Notes under the pieces: model-generated
Told to the model about the DNA's origin: nothing
The model's input: only the letters and a program-made list of their open reading frames with translations
The model's database searches: none
In this document: piece by piece, positions 56,544-64,000 of the stretch
Layout: each line of letters starts with the position of its first letter
How positions within the stretch are numbered: position 1 is the first letter of the stretch
From: Piezodorus guildinii
Lineage: Eukaryota; Arthropoda; Insecta; Hemiptera; Pentatomidae
DNA: 64,000 nt
NCBI GenBank assembly: GCA_023052935.1
Contig: CM041295.1
Coordinates: 106,146,711-106,210,710, forward strand
Direction of reading: 5' to 3'
Translations under genes and position numbers: made by a program

Positions 56544-56885
56544 GTGTATTTTACTTATAAACCTTCAGGAAATAATGTCCTAAATGACAGTGGAAACCGT
56601 ATCAAAATCCGTAATGTGGTTCAAAAGGAGTTCGCGAAAACCAATAATTGCTTTATGAATATATTAATATCTATATGTGTCTGGAACTATTTTGTTGTCT
56701 TCAAGCCATACCCTCAAAAAATACTCATGGCTTGTGGAAAAAAAGGATGTCCCATTCCTACTTTTCAATGTAATAAATATTCACAAGCCCTTATGTTTAA
56801 AATTATAATCATTATTGTATTAATACTAACTTCAGTTATAATCAATTTATTATCTAAACAATTCATATTTTTCGTAATTTGTTAA
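56544..56885 (+). other. Exon-like ORF with a C-terminal membrane segment, unknown
   Basis: The acceptor TCTTTATTGCAG ends at 56543 and the frame is then open for 113 codons to TAA. It contains GNRIKIRNVVQKEFAKTNNC, a Cys-containing ACGKKGCPIPTFQCNKYSQA block and a very hydrophobic end (IIIIIVLILTSVIINLL) that would form one transmembrane helix. There is no initiator upstream in frame with good context. I recognise no family. If real, it would be a 3'-terminal exon of a membrane protein. AT-rich sequence readily yields hydrophobic tails, so caution is needed. Confidence 0.3.
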
Positions 56886-57109
56886 ACAATAGTCATTGAT
56901 TGATGTAGGTCATTTTATTAGAATTTCTATAGGCATAATTATTATTTCAGAGAATCATGTAGATTTTTTTGAAAAAGTGAAACCTCGAATTTTGAGAAGG
57001 CTTAAAATAAGGGTTATATTGATTTGAATAAAAAAAAAAGGTTATCCCTATATTTATTTATTTACCTTCTATAACTCAATTTTTCTCTGCCTGGGAAAAA
57101 CAATAGATG

Positions 57110-57955
57110 ATGGATTCGATATGGGTCAATCCATTTGAAAACGTCCAATTTTCATCAATTTTGCCGCTAGACATTTTTGATTTTCGTGATTTTTGGACCA
57201 GTTATTCTCTATCCTTTCGTGAATCAAAAACCACAAATAAAACTTTTTTCGGGCCAATACTTTTAGTATTGCAAACTTTTAAGTCAGCTCCGCGGGCAAA
57301 AACATGTGATAGGAAAATCTTTCTAATCCCTGTAATTTTTTAGAAATCAAATCAAAACAAAAATTAGCAATAAGATAAGGACATGATTTATATTTTTCGT
57401 TCCCACTAATCATTACCTAAATAAAGAGAAGAAAGTTGTTTAAGAAATTCTTGAAAATTAATAAAAAACGAAATTTTTAACGAGATAAAAGTATATAAAG
57501 GAAAAATAGACTCACTATTAATTATTTTTTCTAATATAGCTTAGTCTTAGTCCTACTTGCTGTAAAAAGTTCGATCTTGATACATGGTCGTTTTTTGGTT
57601 ATGAATTTTCAAAATTGGCAAAAATTCATTTTTCGCGATGTTTACACGGGAATATCTCAAAAGGGACTGAGTGAACAATTATGAAACTAATACAGATTAC
57701 GTATGTGTAGGATTTGTTCAAGTGATATAAATTTGGTCTTTGAGACGAAGCTGGTTCCGGAGTTATAAAATTCTCTTAACTGTTAAAATAACATTTTACT
57801 TAAAAAATATTAACTATCGTGATTTTGCATGTTTAAGAACCAAACAAAAACTAGAATGATGATGAGAGTATTTTATATAATTTTGGTCCGTATAACACAT
57901 TACCTAAGTAGCCAAGAAAATGGTTTTAAAAAATCACGAAATATTACCAAGGGCC
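57110..57955 (+). repeat. Copy 2 of the modular noncoding repeat family
   Basis: It begins ATGGGTCAATCCATTTGAAA and follows copy 1 block by block (TTTTTGATTTTCGTGATTTT; GTCAGCTCCGCGGGCAAAAA; AATATCTCAAAAGGGACTGA; TGATGATGAGAGTATTTTAT; CATTACCTAAGTAGCCAAG). It breaks off at about 57950, where a different block (CCAAGGGCC) begins. Similarity to copy 1 is high by eye, with small indels. Confidence 0.8.
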
Positions 57956-59605
57956 ATTAGAGAGTGGCCTCATCTCATCAACCGAATATAAGACAAGCCA
58001 AATTAACACTAAATCCAGTTGAATAACTTTTTTTAATTCAAACCAATATGACTCCTAAAAGGTACGTCCTGGCGACTAATTTTATGGAACAAAAACATTC
58101 TCAATTAAATTTGCAGTCGGCAAATTTTCGATCCAAGCAAGACCAACAGATTTAGAACGTGTCAAAAAGTTAAATTTTTGCGGGTGAAGAAACTATAGAC
58201 TCCCAAACCAAAGACATATCCTTGTCAAAAAAATTATCCATCGTTTTTAGAACCAAGGTTACCTCTTCGGAGTCTTTTTGAGAATCATGATGCCTTTTCC
58301 ATCTAAGGATGAGAAAAAAAAAAGTGGCATTGTCATTGATATATCTTTAATATTACATATCACCATCTTAGTCATATAACAATTTAGTTATAAACTTTTT
58401 AATTTTCCTATTTATGTTGCCTGTATTTTCTAATCTTGAATATTTGTGGCAAAAACTCTACCGCATTTTTATCTTCAATTTATCGAAGCTCAGGTTCAAA
58501 ATTCTGCTTGTTTTTCCTAGTTTCTCAAATGCCAAGGCGTCAATCCATTTGGGATCGTCCTGTTTGAATTAATTTCGCAGCTCCACATTTTTATTTTTAG
58601 ATTTTTTTTTAACCTGTTATTCTCTACAGTTTCCCAAATCCTTAACCGCGTGCAAAATATTTTTCAGGCTTCCTCCTTTGCGGCCATTTCTTTTTTAAAC
58701 TTTTCAGCAGACGTGTTTAGAAAAAAATTCTCCGACTTCAACTGTATCAAATTTAAATTAAAAACTAAAAATATGGTTTGAATGTAGTTTACTGTTATGA
58801 GAAGAATGTGCTTATAAAACTTCTCGAAAATCAAGATTTGGCTTTGTAAAAGTTAATTAAGGAAAAAACTCATTTTGGGTTATATTTGGTTTTATAGCTT
58901 AGTCATTATCCTACTAGTAGAAAATTCGATCTTGATAACGTTGTCTTTTTTTTAATATTGCTTTTATATTGAATATTCAAACTTTGCCAAAATACGTTTT
59001 TTTTGGCGATCTTTAAAGAGAAATATCTCAAAGGGACTGAATAGAGAATTATGAAACTTATACAGTTAGCACCTTTATATGATAAATACGAGTGCGATTT
59101 GGTCTTAGAAAGAGAAACTAAAAAAAAAAAAAAATTCTCTTCACAGGTTATCAAAAAATGTTCCTAACTAATGGAGTTATAAAATCATTCTCCATATTTT
59201 ACTTTCTCAGGTATTAAGATCACTTAGGTATTGAGGAAAGTGGTTATAAAAATTAACAAATAACATAAACCGAGCGCTGTAAATTTTTTTTTTAGGAAAC
59301 GATACTCCTCTTTTTATCACTGTATTACGTGTATTGTAAATTTTGATCTGGTGAACATGCCATTTTTGAAAATACAAATTTTCAAAAATGACGTATTGTC
59401 ATTTTCAGCAATATTTTATTCAGAATATCTCGAAAGATATTGAGTAAAACACGTTGAAACACATTGAGTTTATGCTTCTATAAGAAAAGTACTAACTTTG
59501 CAAATTTAGTGGCTGAGACTCAATTGGTTCCACTTTTGTGAATATTGTGTGGCTTCTAGTTGGTTGATGTGATGAGGGGCAACCCTTGCAATGCAGCAAC
59601 ATTTA
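57952..59605 (+). repeat. Block with degenerate inverted ends and a further diverged family copy
   Basis: The left end AAGGGCC..CTCATCTCATCAACCGAATATAAG (57953-58000) is matched in inverse at 59530-59600 (GGTTGATGTGATGAGGGGCAACCCTT). Inside, at about 58540, GTCAATCCATTTGGGATCGT restarts the family, with later family modules (about 58890-59060: TAGCTTAGTCATTATCCTAC; AAATATCTCAAAGGGACTG). No coding frame is supported. Confidence 0.55.
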
Positions 59606-59880
59606 ATGCATTATAATTATTTTTAAAAAACAAAAACAAGAATGCGTCCAGTTGTCGAATTTATCAGTTGTCCGTATAAGTTACTTAATTTTTTCCTGTT
59701 ACGTTACTATGCTTAAAAAATTGCTGAAAATGATCATAGAATATATTTAAAAAACCCTCAATATTTTCAAGATTATTTTTTTACAGCTAGCAGAATAATG
59801 AATAAGTTATATAAGAAAAAATAAACAACGGTGAGTCTGTTTTTGCCTTTTTTAAATTTATTTATAGTAATTTACAACTA

Positions 59881-60368
59881 CAGTCGTGGTCATAGAAATT
59901 GCATTACCTATGCTTTTAATTTTATGGTAATATATTAGATCCAATTGATTTTTTTTTCTAATTATTTATTTTATACACTTAATTAAATAAAGACATTAGA
60001 AAAAAAAGTGTGCTTTTCTTACCTACTCCTAAAATAAAATATTTAATTATGTCGAATTTTAAGCATTTTGCTATCAGAAACAATTAAAATTGTGAGATTA
60101 CATGAAGCGAAATAATTTTAACGGAAAAAAAAGCGGTGACACAAATCAATAGTGGTCATAGTTTTGAAAATTAATATTATAATTTATTTCACATGAGAAC
60201 TTAAACTTCTATATTTTTTTCATTATTTTTTATGTACTTTTCTTTCATTTTTGATATATGATATAATTTGTTTGTGTAATCAGCAAAAACATTTTAAAAA
60301 CATGCGGTTATGTTTAATTTTTGAAACATTTTTTCTATTGAGTGATGCAATTTCTATGACCACGACTG
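59881..60368. mobile_element. Tc1/mariner-type MITE
   Basis: Terminal inverted repeats CAGTCGTGGTCATAGAAATT and its complement end at 60368, flanked by TA on both sides (59879-59880, 60369-60370). The CAGTCRTGGTCA start is typical of Tc1-like ends. The 488-bp element lacks any transposase text. A partial inner repeat of the end (AGTGGTCATAG) lies near 60155. Confidence 0.85.
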
Positions 60369-60374
60369 TATATT

Positions 60375-60890
60375 AAACAAATGCAAGGAAAAAATGTGTA
60401 GTAAGAATGCATAATATGATAATGACTTAGGAAAGAAATACCCATTGATAACAAGTGGATGGGTCATCACATGTATTTGAGTAACAAAAGTTACTGAATA
60501 GTTAGTTGGTTTAAGTGGGTAGGGAGTTTAGAATGAAAATATAAAAAAAATCTATTTCGGGCTAGGTATGTAACAAATGGGATATTAAGGTCATTATGAA
60601 TGATTTTATTTGTGACGAAATAAAATCTGAAAAATTATCAGTTTAAGTGACAACTTTCTGTTAACTGTTTTCAGTTCCGAAGAGATTTTTTATCTCGGGA
60701 ACCAGTTAAGCTCCTTTATCTTGTTTAGTTTAATAGTTTTTTTACTCAAAGATGGCCACATTAGAAAATTTATGTTAAGAAAAAGGTGAATTCTTAGTTT
60801 TCCATACTGGATTCCCACAATCTTCAATCCTATATCAGAGACCTTGCAGTATGGTATCAGAATTGGGAAATAAAAATTAATTCCCACCAA
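60375..60890. other. AT-rich stretch, no feature seen
   Basis: It separates the MITE from the LINE fragment. The minus-strand 66-codon frame at 60890-60690 has no recognised content. Confidence 0.35.
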
Positions 60891-60894
60891 ATAA

Positions 60895-61345
60895 CCTTTA
60901 CCCTTCGTCGTTTACCTATGACTTCATGCACTGCAGTATCCTTTGATTAGACTCTGTTAGTCCCTGTTGAACAGGTCACATAATTAGGACTCAACCTTGA
61001 CTAACTTTTTACTTGGAATACTAAATTGAAAGGACAATAAACTGACCGTCAATTTCGACCACTTAAAACTTACTTGACGAACGCTCCAACCTTCCATTTA
61101 ACTACAAAAAGCTCATTTACATGAGTATCATAAGGCCGATACGGACTTACGGAGTAGGGTTATGGGGCTCTACTAAACCATCTAATTGTTCTCATATCCA
61201 ATCCTTACAGTCCAAAATCCTTCGTAAAATACTCAATGCTCCTTATTTTGTCACGAATAAACTAACTCATCCATAAAGACCTTAATGTTGCGTATGTTGC
61301 TGAATCGCCCCAAACCAGTTACCATTCCTTTTATGAAAAACTCCA
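60895..61345 (+). mobile_element. Jockey-like LINE RT tail, decayed
   Basis: Across several frame changes the plus strand reads LGLNLD..LFTWNTKLKGQ, RYGLTEYG/GYGALL, SLQSKILRKILNAPYFVTN and HKDLNVAYV. These are the same blocks as the intact tail at 50.2-50.6 kb, in an older copy. Confidence 0.65.
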
Positions 61346-61349
61346 TTAC

Positions 61350-62130
61350 CACTCCAACCCATTTTTTTTATTTTTTTATACTTATATATAATCAAATAAA
61401 AATTATAAAAACGGAACATTTTCTCAAAATCAAAATTCTACAGCAATTAGGATGACAGCTATATTTTACATCGCTTAAAGTTGCGTTTTGGATAATTTTG
61501 TCACCACTTTTGTTGCATGTTGAAAGGTTTGTTTATTCTAAAGTTATCCTTATCAAATAAATTGTATTTGTTTTGTTTTAATGTCTCCAAAATTACCAGA
61601 CTTTACCACAAAACTGGTTTTCAGCTGCTGAAGCAAGCCTGAAAACGTTTTACCTTAGTTTTTTAATTCACTGAATGATAGAGAACAACCAGTAAAAAAA
61701 ATTGTGAACGCTGAAAATCATTACACAATGGTTTATTATTTTCAAATAACTATTTTAGGGCATAACTGTTTATAAAGCTTTTTAGAGACCAATATGAAAA
61801 GAAATAAATAATTCAAAGGAAAGTGGCCTAAAATGGCTATCACCAACGCTAATTTCAAAACTCTATATCTTTGCTATTTCTGAACTGATTTCAATGATTC
61901 TTTTTTCGTTTTGTAGCAAATTCTCTATTTATTCGGCCAAAATGATATTTTTATCTTGAAAAGTGTTTCGGTTTTTATCTTGAAACATAAGCCCTCTAAT
62001 TTTGTGAGGGGGTAATTTTTTTGGTCGATTACAAAGATTCATTATCGAAAATAAACTCAACTGGTTCTAGTGTTATTAATTTGGTTTGTCTTATAGTCGG
62101 TTGATGAGATGATAGACACTCTGGCAAGTA
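61350..62130 (-). repeat. Noncoding repeat block linked to the family (minus)
   Basis: Its right part on the minus strand (GAGTGTCTATCATCTCATCA, then CCGACTATAAGACAAACC, 62125-62075) matches the left end of the 57.95 kb block, in opposite orientation. The remainder is noncoding with no readable protein. Confidence 0.55.
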
Positions 62131-63160
62131 ATATTTGATGTATTATATTTCCAAAACAAACTGAGTCTTAGCCATTAAATTTTATTCTATCGTACTTAAT
62201 ATATAGAAGTATATGTATGAGTTATATCATTTTTTACTCAGTACTTTTTGAGATATTATACTGTAAATCTTACTTAGCTGAAAAAAAATCCTGCTTTGAA
62301 TATTTATATTGAAAAAATGATATAGCTTACAGGATCAAAATTTCTTAAACAAGTAGTGCAATCATAAGGCTGTATAAGGAAAAATAATTAAGCGTGAAAA
62401 TCATTTCTAACCTCCCTCATCATAGCGCGCCAAAGATTTCAGTTGATGTAATTTTTCGTGATTTTTTTAAACCATTTTCTTGGCTACTTAGGTAATGTGT
62501 TGTTAGGACCAAAATTTTATAAAATACTCTCATTATCATTCTAGTTTTTGTTTTGTTCTTAAATATGCAAAATTACCGAAGTTAATATTTTTTAAATAAA
62601 ACGTTATTTTAACATTTAAGAGAGTTTTATAACTCCGGAACCAGCTTAGTCTCTAAGACAGAATTTGTATCACTTAAACAGATCGTATAGATAGGTAATT
62701 TGTATAAGTTTCATAATTCTTCACTCAGTCCCTTTTGAGATATTTCCGTGTAAACATCGCGGAAAATCAATTTTTGCCAATTTTGAAAATTCATTTAGAA
62801 ATAAGTACTATGTTCTCAAGATCGACATTTTTACAGCAAGTAGGACTAAGACTAAGCTTTATAATAAAAAATAATTAAAAGTAAGTCTCTTTTCCTTCAT
62901 GTACTTTTATCTTGTTAAAAATCTCGTTTTTTATTCATTTATGAGAATTTTTTAAACAACTTTCTTCACTACTTAGGCAATAAGTTGTGAGGACGAAAAA
63001 TACAAAGCATGTCCTTATCTTATTGTTAATTTTTGTTTTGATTCGATATCTAAAAAAAAAAACACGAAAGGATAGAGAATAATTGGTCAAAAAATCACGA
63101 AAATCAAAAATGTTGAGCGGCTAGGTCTGGACGATTTCGAATGGATTGACCCGTAACTAA
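62130..63160 (-). repeat. Copy 3 of the modular noncoding repeat family (inverted)
   Basis: Minus orientation from ACGGGTCAATCCATTCGAAA (63155) through TTTTTGATTTTCGTGATTTT, TAGTCTTAGTCCTACTTGCT, AATATCTCAAAAGGGACTGA, TGATAATGAGAGTATTTTAT, GGCGCGCTATGATGAGGGAG and a second AATATCTCAAAAAGTACTGA module (about 62.26 kb). It retains two internal modules in the same order as copy 1. Confidence 0.8.
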
Positions 63161-63700
63161 AACAGTGGACCCCTGCTCTCATGCTTTCACTTATAACCTA
63201 CACTCGAACCCTTCTTATGGAATATATTTAAGAATTCTCTCTTTGTTAGATATAATACGTGTTTGGTGGGATCTCTATTTACCCTTTTATTGTTGATCAT
63301 TTTTTTTTATTTTTACGAAAATGATAAATACCTTCTAGGGAAGAAAATGCAATTAAATTATTTTTAATGTTTTGGTATTATTCTATCAAGGTCACTGAAG
63401 TCCTCCCCAAAATAAATTTTTATTAATTAATTTTAAAATAAATCTTGGTCCTGTGTGTGTGTGTGAAAGATATGAATAATATAATTAAATAAGTAATAAA
63501 CGGTAATTGTTACATTGTTTATCTTCTTCTCAGTGTCTTGCTTAAAACTATATACATTTTTATCAAATTTATAAAAAAAAACTATAAATATAATTTGAAT
63601 GTAGTTAACTGTGCCTTCAAAAACTTCCCGAGTGGTGTAAGAGTTAATTATGGAAAAGAACTCACTTTCGATTATTTTTGTTTTATAGCTTAATCATTAT
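63161..63700. other. AT-rich stretch with a weak family module
   Basis: A short GT-run at 63.45 kb. At 63.55-63.70 kb the text (AATGTAGTTAACTGT, TTATAGCTTAATCATTATCC) matches a family module also seen at 58.77-58.91 kb, truncated by the LINE that follows. Confidence 0.45.
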
Positions 63701-63710
63701 CCTTATTATT

Positions 63711-64000
63711 TCACGGCGCTACAACCCGGTCACGGGTCTTGGCCTCCTCCAACCGCCTCCTCCAATCATCACGGTCTTGAGCCGATGCCATCCAGCTCCT
63801 AACTCCCAGCAACATGCGAGCGTCCGCCGCCACACCATCCGACCATCTCAACCTTGGTCTTCCTCTTCTTCTTATCCCATGGATCGGCTGAGTGAGCAAT
63901 ATTTTGGGCATTTCTCCATTTTCCATCCTGGCAATATGCCCTGCATATCTTAGGCGTCTTAACTTCATAGCCCGGACCACATCACCTTCTCCAAAAGCAT
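63711..64000 (-). mobile_element. LINE C-terminus, continues past the window end
   Basis: A minus-strand open frame of 89 codons reads MKLRRLRYAGHIARM..RRRGRPRLRWSDGVAADARM..DRDDWRRRLEEAK, the post-RT region of an RTE/Jockey-type element. Its clean frame and higher GC suggest a recent copy. Its 3' end lies at about 63711 and its body beyond 64000. Confidence 0.85.

Overview
This is an AT-rich eukaryotic window with spliced host genes and a very heavy load of decayed transposable elements: many non-LTR retrotransposon (LINE) families, mariner/Tc1 DNA elements, LTR retrotransposon remains, tRNA-derived SINEs, small inverted-repeat elements and long (TA)n tracts. Together with animal-type genes (PDE6D, TAX1BP3, SLC25A1) and errantivirus-like Gag, this suggests an arthropod such as a hemipteran insect or a crustacean. 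The species cannot be fixed by reading. Almost all long open frames are pieces of transposons; the host genes have short exons separated by kilobases.

Host genes. (1) 1.4-5.8 kb, plus: three exons of an unrecognised Ser/Lys/Arg-rich protein; two are near-equal-length exons that look like duplicates of each other. (2) 20.26-20.75 kb, plus: an intact single-exon PDE6D homologue (prenyl-binding protein delta). A second copy at 32.10-32.81 kb is a pseudogene split by a SINE. (3) 42.98-35.43 kb, minus: three coding exons of a TAX1BP3/TIP-1 PDZ protein with all splice sites visible; the N-terminal exon was not found. (4) 51.84 kb, plus: probably the first coding exon of the mitochondrial tricarboxylate carrier (SLC25A1/scheggia), whose other exons lie beyond the window or were not found. 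Unassigned exon-like ORFs lie at 14.7, 26.8 and 56.5 kb.

Layout. 0-1.2 kb LINE debris; 1.4-5.8 kb repeated-exon gene with a noncoding repeat in its intron; 6.8-9.8 kb errantivirus-like gag/protease remnant carrying a LINE and a mariner; 10-11.7 kb LINE tails; 12-14.6 kb AT-rich DNA and microsatellites; 15-18.4 kb nearly full-length decayed LINE; 18.8-19.4 kb RNase H-bearing LINE tail; 20-21 kb PDE6D; 22-30.3 kb five LINE pieces; 30.9-31.7 kb SINE containing a foldback element; 32-43 kb PDE6D pseudogene and TAX1BP3, whose introns hold an LTR with a tRNA-Trp primer site, an unknown inverted-arm element and a small hairpin element; 43.8-49.5 kb SINEs, solo LTR in a LINE, nested mariners, a large TIR element and a LINE; 50.1-51.4 kb Jockey LINE pieces; 51.8-57 kb quiet AT-rich DNA after the carrier exon; 57.1-63.2 kb a cluster of forward and inverted copies of the noncoding family also seen at 1.9-3.0 kb; 63.7-64 kb LINE tail running off the window.

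The host genes show no operon-like or pathway relation. The most unusual material is the modular noncoding repeat family, the hairpin element with 12-13 bp flanking repeats, the foldback element inside a SINE, the divergent PDE6D pair and the duplicated-exon gene. No CRISPR array or bacterial-type system is present.
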